A stretch of DNA of 64,000 nucleotides from Sphingomonadaceae bacterium OTU29LAMAA1 (GTDB taxonomy: Bacteria > Pseudomonadota > Alphaproteobacteria > Sphingomonadales > Sphingomonadaceae). Below the pieces are notes generated by a model. The model was not told the DNA's origin. It searched no databases and was given only the letters and a program-made list of their open reading frames with translations. The stretch covers positions 3,727,001 to 3,791,000 of the forward strand of contig CP099617.1 in assembly GCA_024072375.1 (NCBI GenBank), in the 5' to 3' direction. The position numbers were made by a program, and so were the translations under genes. Shown one piece after another: positions 8,520-17,832 of the stretch. How positions within the stretch are numbered: the first letter of the stretch is position 1; every line of letters starts with the position of its first letter.

Positions 8520-9185
8520 TTAAATTCGCCTCCGCACGCGCCAGGCCATAACGGCGACCAACAGCGCCAGTCCGAACCATGTCAGCGCGTACACCAGGTG
8601 GCTGTTGCGGAAGCGGACGACGGTCATGCCGCCGCGGGGCCAGCCGGTCCGGGGTTCGCTCGCGTCGATGAAATAGGGCGCGACCCGACCCAGATGCCTC
8701 GCCTCGGCAATGGCGGCGAGGTCGCGGGAGTACCACCGGTCGCCGGCCGGGTCGTTGGAGCGGAGGAAACCGCCGCCCGGCTCCGTGAGGCGCAGCAGGC
8801 CACGGATGCTCTGCGGGGCAGTCGGCGGGGCTACCTTGCCGCGCTGGTCCGCCGGCACGAAACCGCGGTTTACCAGCACGGTGAAGCCGCGATCCGTATC
8901 GAACGGGGTAAGCACCCAGAACCCGCCGCCGAGGTCGGTCACGGCCTGAACGTACGTGTCCGCGCCGGCGCGATAGCGACCGGTGGCGACCACGGGCTTG
9001 TAGGCGTCGTCCGCATCTATCGGAGCCGATGGCGGCGGGGCCGCGACGGGGGCCGCGCGCAACTGCCGCTCGGTCTGCGCGATCAGCGCCAGTTTCCACG
9101 TCCGGCGTTCGATCTGCCAGACGCCCAGACCGATCAGCAGGGCGATCGTGGCCAGCAACAGGCCGGGAACGATCGCCCTGCGCAT
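8520..9185 (-). CDS. SURF1 family cytochrome oxidase assembly protein
   Basis: The 221-residue protein has a transmembrane helix at each end: residues about 5-22 (VPGLLLATIALLIGLGVWQI) and about 198-216, with a periplasmic domain between. The motifs GVWQIERRTWK, GFWVLTPFDTDRGFTVLVNR and GFVPADQR are typical SURF1 landmarks. SURF1/Shy1 proteins assist haem insertion or assembly of haem-copper oxidases. It is the last gene of the cyo operon. The ATG at 9185 is favoured; a GTG at 9191 would overlap the cyoD stop (GTGA) and add two residues. The location fits a role in assembling this quinol oxidase. Confidence 0.9.
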   Translation of the reverse strand: MRRAIVPGLLLATIALLIGLGVWQIERRTWKLALIAQTERQLRAAPVAAPPPSAPIDADDAYKPVVATGRYRAGADTYVQAVTDLGGGFWVLTPFDTDRGFTVLVNRGFVPADQRGKVAPPTAPQSIRGLLRLTEPGGGFLRSNDPAGDRWYSRDLAAIAEARHLGRVAPYFIDASEPRTGWPRGGMTVVRFRNSHLVYALTWFGLALLVAVMAWRVRRRI

Positions 9186-9187
9186 CG

Positions 9188-9607
9188 TCACATCGCGCCC
9201 ATGTCTCCGGAGGTCATGCCGGGCATCATGTTGGTGTTCATGTGATACATCACCCACAGCGACCCGGCGAGGCAGATGGTCAGCACGATGATCGTGAAGA
9301 TCAACGCCATCAGCGTCCACCCGTTCTCCGACTTCGAGTTCATGTGCAGGAAGTAAACCATGTGAACGACGATCTGCACCAGCGCGAACACCATGACGAT
9401 GCCGGCGGTGATCCGGGTGTCGGTGATGATGCCGCTCATGACCAGACCGAAGGGGATCGCGGTCAAGATCACCGACAGCACGAAACCGATGACATAGTCC
9501 TTGCGGGTGCCGTGCGCCTCGTCCGACGAATGGCCATGACCGTGGGCATTGTCGTTCGGGTGATCGTGATGGGGCTGGCCGGACACGACCGGGTTCTCGC
9601 TGCTCAT
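9188..9607 (-). CDS. cyoD: Cytochrome o ubiquinol oxidase subunit IV
   Basis: This is a 139-residue membrane protein, somewhat longer than the E. coli subunit (109) because of a His-rich N-terminal tail (HHDHPNDNAHGHGHSSDEAHG, about residues 13-33). Three transmembrane helices follow, with GFVLSVILTAIPF and HMVYFLHMNSKSENGW typical of COX4/CyoD. The C-terminus is Met-rich (MNTNMMPGMTSGDMGAM). Both tails look able to bind copper, though this is inference. The start ATG overlaps the cyoC stop (ATGA), giving translational coupling. Subunit IV supports assembly of the copper site in subunit I. Confidence 0.93.
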   Translation of the reverse strand: MSSENPVVSGQPHHDHPNDNAHGHGHSSDEAHGTRKDYVIGFVLSVILTAIPFGLVMSGIITDTRITAGIVMVFALVQIVVHMVYFLHMNSKSENGWTLMALIFTIIVLTICLAGSLWVMYHMNTNMMPGMTSGDMGAM

Positions 9608-10233
9608 CGCAGGACTCCCAACAGGTAGACGAAGGTGAACACGCCGATCCAGATCACGTCGAGGAAGTGCCAGAACAGCGACAGGCATTGCAGGCGGCGC
9701 TGGTTGGCGGCGATCAGCCCCTTGCGGCCGACCTGCACCATCAGCGTCACCAGCCAGATCAGGCCGAAGGTGACGTGCAGGCCGTGCGTGCCGACGAGGG
9801 TGAAGAACGCCGACAGGAACGCGCTGCGTTGCGGCCCGGCGCCCTCATGGATCAGCTCGGAAAATTCGTACAATTCGATGCACAGGAAGGCGAGGCCGAA
9901 CAGGCCGGTGATCGCCAGCCAGCCCTGCACGGCGCGCACCTTGCCGTCGTTCATCGACAGCATGGCAAAGCCGTAGGTGATCGACGACAGCAGCAGCATC
10001 GAGGTGTTCAGCGCCACCAGCGGCAGGCTGAAGATCTCGTGCGGCTGCGGTCCGCCGGCATAGCTGCCGCCATACACGCCATATGATGCGAACAGCATGG
10101 CGAAGATCAGGCAGTCGCTCATCAGGTACAGCCAGAAGCCCAGCATCGTGCTGCCGCCGGCGTCGTGATGATGTTCGTCGGTCTCGTAGAAGACCGGCGC
10201 CTGCGTGCCCGGGGGGATGGTCGCTTCGCTCAT
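9604..10233 (-). CDS. cyoC: Cytochrome o ubiquinol oxidase subunit III
   Basis: The 209-residue protein has five predicted transmembrane helices, as in E. coli CyoC (204). Landmarks are GFWLYLMSDCLIFAMLFASY, LYEFSELIHEGAGPQRSAFL and VGTHGLHVTFGLIWL, all typical of haem-copper oxidase subunit III. It has no redox centre and stabilises subunit I in the inner membrane. It starts 5 bp after the cyoB stop and overlaps cyoD by 4 bp. The N-terminus carries a small His cluster (DEHHHDAGG). Confidence 0.95.
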   Translation of the reverse strand: MSEATIPPGTQAPVFYETDEHHHDAGGSTMLGFWLYLMSDCLIFAMLFASYGVYGGSYAGGPQPHEIFSLPLVALNTSMLLLSSITYGFAMLSMNDGKVRAVQGWLAITGLFGLAFLCIELYEFSELIHEGAGPQRSAFLSAFFTLVGTHGLHVTFGLIWLVTLMVQVGRKGLIAANQRRLQCLSLFWHFLDVIWIGVFTFVYLLGVLR

Positions 10234-10238
10234 GATCC

Positions 10239-12251
10239 TCAGGCTCCCGCCACGGCTGCGCGGGCGTTCAGCTGCCGGGTGTGTTCGTCCTCGGCGGCGG
10301 TGACCTCATCGGCAGGGATGTAATAGTCGCGGTCGTAGTTGAAGGTGTGACCGATCGCGACCGCCACGAGGCCGAGCAGCGACAGCGCCGCGAGCCACCA
10401 GATGTACCAGATCATCGCCAGGCCGAAGACCATCGACAGGCCCGCCAGCATGATCCCCGCGCCGGTGTTGCGCGGCATGTGGATGTCGCGGAACCCGTTG
10501 ATCGGACGGACGGCATTGTTCGACTTCATGTCGTACCAGGCGTCCAGATCGCGGACGACGGGTGTGAACGCGAAGTTGTACGCCGGCGGCGGCGACGAGG
10601 TCGCCCATTCCAGGCTGCGGCCGTTCCACGGATCGCCGGTGAAGTCGCGCAGTGCCTCGCGGTTGCGGAAGCTGACGTAGAACTGGATCAGGAAGGCAGC
10701 GATGCCGACCGCGATCATCGCGGCACCGATGCCGGCGATGATGAACCAGATCTGCAACGACGGGTCCTCGAAATGGCGCAGGCGGCGCGTCACGCCCATC
10801 AGGCCGAGCACGTAGAGCGGCATGAATGCGACGTAGAAGCCGATGACCCAGAACCAGAAGCTGATCGTGCCCCACTTCTTGTCGAGCTTGAAGCCGAACG
10901 CCTTGGGGAACCAATAGTTGATCCCCGCGAACATCCCGAACAGCACGCCGCCGATGATCACGTTGTGGAAGTGCGCGATCAGGAACAGCGAATTGTGCAG
11001 CACGAAGTCGGCAGGCGGCACCGCGAGCAGCACGCCGGTCATGCCACCGATGACGAAGGTGATCATGAACGCGATCGTCCACATCATCGGCAGCTCGAAC
11101 CGGATGCGCCCCTTGTACATGGTGAACAGCCAGTTGAAGATCTTGGCCCCGGTCGGGATCGAGATGATCATCGTGGTGATGCCGAAGAACGAATTGACGC
11201 TAGCCCCCGACCCCATGGTGAAGAAGTGGTGCAACCAAACGAGGTACGCGAGGATGGTGATGACCAGCAAGGCGTAGACCATCGACGTATAGCCGAACAG
11301 ACGCTTGCCGCAGAAGGTCGAGGTGACCTCGCTGAACACACCGAATGCCGGTAGGATCAGGATATAGACTTCCGGGTGACCCCAGATCCAGATCATGTTG
11401 ACGTACATCATGGGGTTGCCACCCATGGTGTTGGTGAAGAAGTGCGTGCCGACGTAACGGTCGAGGCTGAGCATCGCGAGCACGGCGGTCAGCACCGGGA
11501 AGGCGGCGACGATCAGCACGTTGGTGGCCAGCGCCGACCAGGTGAAGATCGGCATCTTCATCAGGCTCATGCCCGGCGCGCGCATCTTGACGATGGTCGC
11601 GAGCAGGTTGACGCCAGACAGCAGGGTCCCGACGCCGGCTATCTGCAGCGACCATATGTAATAGTCGACCCCGACATCCGGCGAATAATCGAGCCCCGAC
11701 AGCGGCGCCATCGCCAGCCAGCCGGTGCGGGCGAATTCGCCGACGAACAGGCTTGCCATCACGATCGCCGCACCCGCCGCGGTCATCCAGAAGCTGAAGT
11801 TGTTGAGGAAGGGGAACGACACGTCGCGGGCGCCGATCTGCAACGGCACGACATAGTTCATCAGACCGGTGACGAACGGCATCGCGACGAAGAAGATCAT
11901 GATCACGCCATGGGCGGTGAACACCTGGTCATAGTGATGCGCGGGCAGGTAGCCGTCGTTCGCGCCGAAGGCGATCGCCTGCTGGATGCGCATCATGATC
12001 GCGTCGGAGAATCCGCGCAGCAGCATGACGATGCCGAGGATCATGTACATGATCCCGATCTTCTTGTGGTCCACGCTGGTGAACCACTCCTTCCACAGAT
12101 AGCCCCAGACCTTGAAATAGGTCAGCGCGCCGACCAGCACGGCGCCGCCCAGCGCGACCATGGCAAAGGTCGCGATCAGGATCGGCTCGTGGATCGGGAA
12201 GCTCTCGAGCGTCAGCCGCCCGAAAATGGTCTTCAGAAAAGCGTCGGACAT
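10239..12251 (-). CDS. cyoB: Cytochrome o ubiquinol oxidase subunit I
   Basis: At 670 residues it matches E. coli CyoB (663). It carries the haem and copper ligands: [16 protein letters not shown] (low-spin haem histidine), [14 protein letters not shown] (CuB histidine cross-linked to tyrosine), [10 protein letters not shown] (CuB histidine pair) and [11 protein letters not shown] (haem histidines). This is the catalytic core that oxidises ubiquinol, reduces oxygen to water and pumps protons. The N-terminal extra helix and the [20 protein letters not shown] entry segment are as expected. It lies 10 bp after cyoA in the operon. Confidence 0.97.
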   Translation of the reverse strand: MSDAFLKTIFGRLTLESFPIHEPILIATFAMVALGGAVLVGALTYFKVWGYLWKEWFTSVDHKKIGIMYMILGIVMLLRGFSDAIMMRIQQAIAFGANDGYLPAHHYDQVFTAHGVIMIFFVAMPFVTGLMNYVVPLQIGARDVSFPFLNNFSFWMTAAGAAIVMASLFVGEFARTGWLAMAPLSGLDYSPDVGVDYYIWSLQIAGVGTLLSGVNLLATIVKMRAPGMSLMKMPIFTWSALATNVLIVAAFPVLTAVLAMLSLDRYVGTHFFTNTMGGNPMMYVNMIWIWGHPEVYILILPAFGVFSEVTSTFCGKRLFGYTSMVYALLVITILAYLVWLHHFFTMGSGASVNSFFGITTMIISIPTGAKIFNWLFTMYKGRIRFELPMMWTIAFMITFVIGGMTGVLLAVPPADFVLHNSLFLIAHFHNVIIGGVLFGMFAGINYWFPKAFGFKLDKKWGTISFWFWVIGFYVAFMPLYVLGLMGVTRRLRHFEDPSLQIWFIIAGIGAAMIAVGIAAFLIQFYVSFRNREALRDFTGDPWNGRSLEWATSSPPPAYNFAFTPVVRDLDAWYDMKSNNAVRPINGFRDIHMPRNTGAGIMLAGLSMVFGLAMIWYIWWLAALSLLGLVAVAIGHTFNYDRDYYIPADEVTAAEDEHTRQLNARAAVAGA

Positions 12252-12261
12252 CAGGTTCGTC

Positions 12262-13431
12262 CTAGGATCGAGCGGCCGCGTTTCCGGCGAGCAGCGCCGG
12301 AAGCGGGTCGATGGAAGTCATGGATCGGTTGTCTTCGTTGCCAGGCTTGTTGCTGCCGGGCGCCGCGGGGCGGGGCGCGTTACGATGCGGGCTGCTGCCC
12401 TTCTCCTCCGGCTCCTTCTGCAGCGCGCCTTTCGACTCGCTGCCGCGCATGTGGCCGCTGTCGTTGACGGGGGCACCATGGCCGCTGTCGCGACGCGGAT
12501 CGTGCGCACCATCCTTCATCATCGTCGCCTGCATGCAGGTTTCACCCGGCTTGGTGCACATGCCGACGATGCGGTCGAACAGCGTCGGCGCGACCGAGGC
12601 ATAGCGGATCGCCGGCACCTTCTCGCTGGGCTTTTCCAGTTGGACGTACGTCGGCAGATCGAGCGTCTTCTGCGCGGTGCGCGCCTCCGAGGACCATTTG
12701 GCGAAGCCGGCGTCATCCATGCTGTCGACGGTAAAGCGCATTTCCGAGAAGCCGGCGCCGCTGTAATTGGCGCTGAACCCCTCGAACCGCCCGGGCTTGT
12801 TGAGCACCGCGTGCAGCCGCGTCTCCATGCCCGGCATCGAATAGATCATGCCGGCCATCGCGGGCACGTAAAATGTATTCATCACCGACGACGACGTGAT
12901 CCGGAACCGCACCTGCCGGTTCATCGGCAGGACCAGTTCGTTGACTGTCGCCACGCCCTGTTCGGGATAGATGAACAGCCACTTCCAGTCGAGCGACACG
13001 ACCTGGATTTCCAGCGGCTTGTCGTTCTTCGCCAGTCGCTTGCCTGCTTCGAGGCGGGAGAGCGGACGGTACGGGTCGAGCGCATGGGTGCTGATCCAGG
13101 TCAGCGCACCGAGCGCAATGACGATCAGGAGCGGCGCCGACCAGATGATCAGTTCCAGCCCGGTCGAATGATCCCAGTTCGGCGTGTATTCCGCCTCTTC
13201 GTTCGTATGGCGGTATTTCCACGCGAACAGGATGGTGAGCGCGATCACGGGGACGATGATCAGCAGCATCAGGCCGGTCGACCACAGGATCAGATTGGCC
13301 TGTTGTCGGGCAACGTCGCCTGACGGGTTCATCACAACCCAGTCGCAGCCGCCCAGCAGGGCGGGCGCGAGGAGCGCGACGGCAGCGGTCCGGAGCCGCG
13401 TGAGGGGGAACGGGGGTGTTCGCATCGTCAT
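12262..13431 (-). CDS. cyoA: Ubiquinol oxidase subunit II, with long C-terminal tail
   Basis: The protein begins [18 protein letters not shown] and has a lipoprotein signal ending LLGGC at about residue 26. Two transmembrane helices and a periplasmic cupredoxin-like domain follow, with [20 protein letters not shown] and [20 protein letters not shown]. The copper-A ligands of cytochrome c oxidases are not needed in quinol oxidases. From about residue 295 there is a hydrophilic low-complexity tail of roughly 90 residues rich in Asp, Gly, Pro, Lys and Glu. This makes the protein 389 residues against 315 in E. coli. ATG at 13425 is an equally possible start. Confidence 0.93.
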   Translation of the reverse strand: MTMRTPPFPLTRLRTAAVALLAPALLGGCDWVVMNPSGDVARQQANLILWSTGLMLLIIVPVIALTILFAWKYRHTNEEAEYTPNWDHSTGLELIIWSAPLLIVIALGALTWISTHALDPYRPLSRLEAGKRLAKNDKPLEIQVVSLDWKWLFIYPEQGVATVNELVLPMNRQVRFRITSSSVMNTFYVPAMAGMIYSMPGMETRLHAVLNKPGRFEGFSANYSGAGFSEMRFTVDSMDDAGFAKWSSEARTAQKTLDLPTYVQLEKPSEKVPAIRYASVAPTLFDRIVGMCTKPGETCMQATMMKDGAHDPRRDSGHGAPVNDSGHMRGSESKGALQKEPEEKGSSPHRNAPRPAAPGSNKPGNEDNRSMTSIDPLPALLAGNAAARS

Positions 13432-13461
13432 GTCCGCTACGCCTGTGTGCTGCATCGCAAA

Positions 13462-13480
13462 ATAGGACATTTTGTCCTAT
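13462..13480. promoter_or_regulatory. Candidate operator palindrome between cyoA and MFS genes
   Basis: The 19-bp sequence ATAGGACATTTTGTCCTAT is a perfect 8-bp inverted repeat with a 3-bp centre. It sits 31 bp before the cyoA start and about 114 bp before the divergent MFS start, where a dimeric repressor or activator would bind. I cannot assign a regulator. An Rrf2-, FNR- or other oxygen- or nitric-oxide-type regulator is possible given the oxidase target. Confidence 0.6.
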
Positions 13481-13593
13481 CCCGCATGGTCCCGGTCTGC
13501 GGTAGAAGCCCGTGTTCGTGCTGCGTCCTTTTCGGGGCGCAGTGCGTTGATGACCGGTGGCCGTTGGGCTGCGAGACGACAGGACTGCGATAC

Positions 13594-14922
13594 ATGTCAG
13601 TGGCTTCCGCCCATTCCGCACCGCTCGAACGCGATGCCCGTGCCGTCAACACCCGGGGCGACCATGAGGTCCGTCCCGGTGAGATCGCAATCGGCGTCAT
13701 CATCGGGCGGACGTCGGAATTCTTCGACTTCTTCTGTTACGCCATCGCATCGGTCATCGTGTTCCCGGCGCTGGTGTTTCCGTATGTCGACCGGCTGACC
13801 GGCACGCTGTGGTCGTTCGCGCTGTTCCCGCTGGCGTTCATCGCCCGCCCGTTCGGTACGCAGATCTTCATGTGGGTCGATCGCGAATATGGCCGGGGCA
13901 CCAAGCTGACGATCGCGCTGTTCCTGCTCGGGACGTCCACCGTCGCGCTTGCGTTCCTGCCCGGATATGCCGAAGTCGGCGCTGCTTCGGCGTTCCTGCT
14001 GGCGGCGTTCCGCATCGGCCAGGGGCTGGCGCTGGGCGGTGCATGGGACGGCCTCGCCTCGCTGCTGGCGCTCAACGCGCCGCCGGAAAAGCGCGGCTGG
14101 TACGCGATGGTGCCGCAGCTCGGCGCACCGCTCGGCCTGATCGTGGCGAGCGCCCTGTTCGCGTTCTTCCTCGCGAACATGGAGATGGTCGATTTCCTGT
14201 CGTGGGGCTGGCGTTATCCGTTCTTCGTCGCCTTCGCGGTCAACGTGGTGGCGCTGTTCGCGCGGCTGCGCATCGTGGTTACGCCGGAATACACCGAACA
14301 GTTCAAGAGCCGCGAGCTGACCCCGTCGCGGGTGACCGCGACGGTGAAGGCGCAGTGGCGCAACATCGTCATCGGTGCGTTCGCACCGCTGGCCAGCTTC
14401 GCCTTGTTCCACATGGTGACGGTGTTTCCCCTGTCGTGGGTCGCGTTGTATACGAACGAGAATATCGCGCGCTTCCTGGGGATCGAGATCATCGGTGCGT
14501 TCTTCGGGCTCGGCTCTGTAGTGATTTCGGGTCTGCTCGCCGACCGGATCGGACGGCGTTCAGTGCTGGGCTACACCGCCGCGGCGATCGCGGTGTTCAG
14601 CGGCTTCGCGCCGCAGTTGCTGGCCGGCGGAGATGCAGGCGAGCTGGCGTTCATGATCGGCGGCTTCATCCTGCTGGGCCTCGCCTTCGGCCAGTCGTCG
14701 GGCGCGGTCACCAACAACTTCCCGAAGCGGGCGCGCTACACCGGTGCGGCGCTGACCTCGGATCTCGCATGGCTGTTTGGTGCGGGCTTCGCGCCGCTGG
14801 CTGCCCTGGTGCTGGCAAGCCAGTTCGGCCTGATCGCCGCGGGCGGGTATCTGCTGTCGGGCGCGGTCGCGACACTGGTCGCACTGGGCCTGAACAAGGA
14901 ACTGGCACGCCGGCTGGACTGA
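13594..14922 (+). CDS. MFS transporter, metabolite:H+ symporter-like
   Basis: From the ATG at 13594 (MSVASAHSAPLERD) the protein has 442 residues and about twelve hydrophobic helices. The loop between helices 2 and 3 region reads FIARPFGTQIFMWVDREYGR, with GRGTKLTIALFLLG. A second-half counterpart LADRIGRRSVLGY follows helix 8. RPFG and DRxGRR are the expected MFS gates, close to the metabolite:H+ symporter group. The substrate is unknown. The frame is open back to 13447, but that would run into the operator region. It shares its upstream region divergently with cyoABCD. A strong hairpin follows the stop. Confidence 0.85.
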   Translation: MSVASAHSAPLERDARAVNTRGDHEVRPGEIAIGVIIGRTSEFFDFFCYAIASVIVFPALVFPYVDRLTGTLWSFALFPLAFIARPFGTQIFMWVDREYGRGTKLTIALFLLGTSTVALAFLPGYAEVGAASAFLLAAFRIGQGLALGGAWDGLASLLALNAPPEKRGWYAMVPQLGAPLGLIVASALFAFFLANMEMVDFLSWGWRYPFFVAFAVNVVALFARLRIVVTPEYTEQFKSRELTPSRVTATVKAQWRNIVIGAFAPLASFALFHMVTVFPLSWVALYTNENIARFLGIEIIGAFFGLGSVVISGLLADRIGRRSVLGYTAAAIAVFSGFAPQLLAGGDAGELAFMIGGFILLGLAFGQSSGAVTNNFPKRARYTGAALTSDLAWLFGAGFAPLAALVLASQFGLIAAGGYLLSGAVATLVALGLNKELARRLD

Positions 14923-14938
14923 CACCGAAGACCGACTA

Positions 14939-14972
14939 CGTGGGGAGCAGCCGTCATGTGCTGCTCCCCACG
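14939..14972. terminator. Bidirectional hairpin between convergent genes
   Basis: A 12-bp perfect stem (14939-14950 and 14961-14972, core TGGGGAGCAG/CTGCTCCCCA) with a 10-base loop lies between the MFS stop at 14922 and the EF-hand gene stop at 14977. It is well placed to end both transcripts. No long T run follows on either side, so efficiency is uncertain. Confidence 0.65.
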
Positions 14973-14976
14973 CGGG

Positions 14977-15606
14977 TCACATTCCGTCGCGTCCACGCTT
15001 CCCACGCCGCTTGCCTGACGCTTCTACGCGGACGTTGACATGGGGTAGCTCGTCCCAGCTCAACGCTCCGTCCTTCCCGGTATCGAGCGATGCGAAACGC
15101 TTGTCGGCGGCATCGCCGAATTCGCGCGGGTCGACACCACGATTGAAGTTGCGATCGGCTGCGGTGACCGGTTCGGGCAGGTCGAAGTAGCTGAACCGGG
15201 CCGCCCCGAACTTGCCTGCATCGTACAAGGGGGCCTTGGGGCCACCCTGCGCATTCGAATCGGAACCGCGCGCGATGATGCCGCGGCCGCCGTCGCTGGA
15301 CCGCACCTCCGGCGCAATGGTGTTCTCGTAATAGTCGATGTCGTCCGGATCGATCTCGCCGTCGCGCTTGCGGTCAAGCGCGGCGAAGAAGCGGCCGGCG
15401 TCGCTCTTGAACTCGGCAATCGTGATCTTCCCGTCGCCGTTCGCATCGGCCGCGGTGAACCACGCGCGCTCGGGATCGGGCGCGGCGTCGCTACCGTGGA
15501 ACGGTTGTCCCATCGGGCTGATGAAGGTGCGGCGGTTCCCCTGTGCGGTTGCGGCGGCGGCGGTGCAGGCTACGACGAATAGTGCGCAGGCAATCTTGCG
15601 GGTCAT
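14977..15606 (-). CDS. Secreted EF-hand calcium-binding protein
   Basis: The 209-residue precursor has a signal peptide (MTRKIACALFVVACTAAAATA). Canonical EF-hand loops lie at residues 54-65 (DANGDGKITIAE) and 78-89 (DRKRDGEIDPDD). Two more loop-like segments lie near residues 160-200 (DRNFNRGVDPREF and DTGKDGALSWDEL). The tail is basic (GKRRGKRGRDG). Calcium binding in the periplasm or outside the cell is likely; the partner is unknown. The frame is open to 15705, but the signal peptide supports the ATG at 15606. It is divergent from a two-component regulator gene, which may relate to its control. Confidence 0.85.
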   Translation of the reverse strand: MTRKIACALFVVACTAAAATAQGNRRTFISPMGQPFHGSDAAPDPERAWFTAADANGDGKITIAEFKSDAGRFFAALDRKRDGEIDPDDIDYYENTIAPEVRSSDGGRGIIARGSDSNAQGGPKAPLYDAGKFGAARFSYFDLPEPVTAADRNFNRGVDPREFGDAADKRFASLDTGKDGALSWDELPHVNVRVEASGKRRGKRGRDGM

Positions 15607-15725
15607 GACGATTCTCCAGAAGCTGTCATCAACCAGCCCCATGTTGCGGTCGGATGTCCAGTCGCATGCTCTGTCTGGCCCGGATTGGATATTCCACTGC
15701 AACAAATGATCGGCATGAAGGCGGC

Positions 15726-16454
15726 ATGATGATGAGCGCGATCCCGCAACCCGTCGACGAGCCCGCCTCTATCCTGATCGTCGACGACGACCGTGATATC
15801 CGCACGTTGTTGACCGACAGTCTGGGCGCACGCGGCTATCGCGTATCGGCGGCGGCGAACACGCGCGAAATGGATGCGGTGCTGGCGCGCGAACGGATCG
15901 ATGCGGTGCTGCTCGACGTGATGATGCCGGGCGAGGACGGCATTTCCGCCTGCCGCCGGATCACTCGCGACGGCGGTCCGGCGGTCATCATGCTGAGCGC
16001 GCTGGGCGAGGAACGCGATCGGATCGTCGGGCTGGAGATCGGGGCGAGCCATTATCTGCCGAAGCCGTGCAGCGCGCGCGAGGTGCTGGCCACAGTTCGT
16101 GCCGCACTGCGCAGCCGGCAGCAGGCCGAGCCGCAGGACCGGTCCCGCCTGACCTTCGACGGATGGACGATGGACCTGCTGGCGCACGAACTGGTCGATG
16201 CGCAGGGCGTTCTGGTCGGTCTGACCGATGGCGAGTTCGCGCTGCTGCGCGTCTTTGCCGAACGCCCGCGACGGGTGCTGTCGCGCGAACTGCTGCTGGA
16301 GACGGCGCGCGGCCCGAATTCGGACGCGTTCGATCGCGCGATCGACGTCCAGATCAGCCGCCTGCGTCGCAAGCTGCGGAGTGGCGGGGATGAGATCATC
16401 CGCACCATCCGCAACGAGGGCTATCTGTTCGTGCCCGCCGTCGGCCGCCTGTGA
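15726..16454 (+). CDS. OmpR-family response regulator
   Basis: Three consecutive ATG codons begin at 15726; the product is about 242 residues. The receiver domain has the acidic pair in ILIVDDDRD, the phospho-acceptor Asp64 in VLLDVMMPGEDG, and the lysine in LPKPCSARE. The C-terminal winged helix has LTDGEFALLRVFAERPRRVL and the recognition-helix region FDRAIDVQISRLRRKL. It should bind direct repeats at target promoters once phosphorylated by the kinase encoded next. The kinase start overlaps its stop by 4 bp. Targets are unknown; the adjacent EF-hand gene is a candidate. Confidence 0.93.
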   Translation: MMMSAIPQPVDEPASILIVDDDRDIRTLLTDSLGARGYRVSAAANTREMDAVLARERIDAVLLDVMMPGEDGISACRRITRDGGPAVIMLSALGEERDRIVGLEIGASHYLPKPCSAREVLATVRAALRSRQQAEPQDRSRLTFDGWTMDLLAHELVDAQGVLVGLTDGEFALLRVFAERPRRVLSRELLLETARGPNSDAFDRAIDVQISRLRRKLRSGGDEIIRTIRNEGYLFVPAVGRL

Positions 16455-17803
16455 CCGACCTCACGCAGCCACGTCGGGCTGCATGGCGATGGGCGCGACG
16501 GTCGCTGTTCTGGCGGGTATTTCTGGTGATGCTGCTCAGCGTAGCGGCAGTACAGGCGCTCAACGTCGCGCTGGTAGTGTCGATCGCGCCGCCCACGCCG
16601 CGCATCTATTCCGTGGCGCAGGTCGTGGCGGCGTTGCGGGCCGGGCGCGATGCCAGCGGCGAATTGCTGCTGTCGGACGATGCCGACAATGCCGCACCGT
16701 ACGACGAACGCGGCAACCTGTTGGCGGGCGCCATCGCGAGTCAGCTGGGGATCGCCGCCGACCGCGTGCACGTTCATTTCGGTGGCGGTCCGCCACCGAT
16801 GGCGTTCGGACCGTTGCCGCGCCTCAGGGGCTTGTCCCCAACGCGCCGCTCGCCCGATGCGCGGAACCAGATCCTGTTCGGGCATTTCACCGTCTCGGTG
16901 CAGCGCCCCGACGGTAGCTGGACGAGCGTGCGCGGCGCGCGGACCGGGTTCGAGAGCTGGCGCTGGCGGGCCTTGCTGTGGCTGCTCGCGGCGATGCTGG
17001 CGGTAGCGCCCTTCGCCTGGCTGCTCGCACGCCGTTTGATCAAACCGATCGCGGCCTTCGGTGCGGCGGCGGAGCGGCTGGGTCGTGATCCGCGTGCCGC
17101 GCCGGTGCCGCTCGGCGGCCCCGCGGAGATTGCCGAGGCGGCGGAAGCGTTCAACCGCATGCAGGCGCGCCTCAACCGCTATGTCGAGGATCGCACGACG
17201 ATGATCGCCGCGATCGCCCACGATCTGCGCACCCCGCTGATGCGGCTGGGCCTGCGGCTGGAACAGGCGCCGGAGCCGCTGCGCACGCGCAGCGAATCGG
17301 ACATCCGCGACATGCAGGCGATGCTGCAGGCTGCACTCGGCTTCTTCCGCGATGGCAACCAGATCGGCGAACGCCGCCGGCTCGACCTGCGCTCGCTGGT
17401 CGAGAGCGTGACCGACGATCTCGCCGATCGCGGCGAGCCGGTGACGCTGCACGACGGCGATCCGCTGGTGATTGAGGGCGATGCGGCGGGATTGAAGGCG
17501 CTGGTCGGCAACCTCGTCGGCAATGCGCTGAAATATGCCGGGGATGCCGAAGTGACGCTCGCGCAGGCGGATGGACATGCGGTGATCGCGGTGCGCGATC
17601 ACGGAGCGGGGATCGACCCCGACGATCTCGACCATCTGTTCGACCCCTTTTACCGCGGCGAGCGGTCGCGCAACCGGGATACCGGCGGCATCGGTCTGGG
17701 CCTCAGCAGCGTCAGGGGCGTGGCACGGGCGCATGGCGGCGACGCGACGATCGGCAACCATCCCGACGGCGGCGCGATCGCTCGCGTGACCCTGCCGATC
17801 TGA
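16451..17803 (+). CDS. Sensor histidine kinase, partner of the OmpR-type regulator
   Basis: The start is GTG at 16451, overlapping the regulator stop (GTGA). The 450-residue protein has an N-terminal transmembrane helix (about 18-42), a periplasmic sensor of about 120 residues, a second helix (about 175-195) and a HAMP segment beginning RRLIKPIAAFGAAAERLG. The phospho-acceptor His257 is in AIAHDLRTPLMRL. The ATPase boxes are NLVGNALKYA, DHGAGIDPDDLDHLF and TGGIGLGLSSVRG. The periplasmic part includes a Gly/Pro-rich stretch (FGGGPPPMAFG). The signal is unknown. Confidence 0.93.
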   Translation: MTDLTQPRRAAWRWARRSLFWRVFLVMLLSVAAVQALNVALVVSIAPPTPRIYSVAQVVAALRAGRDASGELLLSDDADNAAPYDERGNLLAGAIASQLGIAADRVHVHFGGGPPPMAFGPLPRLRGLSPTRRSPDARNQILFGHFTVSVQRPDGSWTSVRGARTGFESWRWRALLWLLAAMLAVAPFAWLLARRLIKPIAAFGAAAERLGRDPRAAPVPLGGPAEIAEAAEAFNRMQARLNRYVEDRTTMIAAIAHDLRTPLMRLGLRLEQAPEPLRTRSESDIRDMQAMLQAALGFFRDGNQIGERRRLDLRSLVESVTDDLADRGEPVTLHDGDPLVIEGDAAGLKALVGNLVGNALKYAGDAEVTLAQADGHAVIAVRDHGAGIDPDDLDHLFDPFYRGERSRNRDTGGIGLGLSSVRGVARAHGGDATIGNHPDGGAIARVTLPI

Positions 17804-17832
17804 CGCCCGCCGATCCGGCCGGATATCGGGGA

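Noticed and set aside
12713..13621. Long reverse frame of 302 codons overlapping cyoA
   Set aside because: It runs in the same direction as cyoA but in another frame, and its product has no membrane helices or known motifs. cyoA itself is clear.
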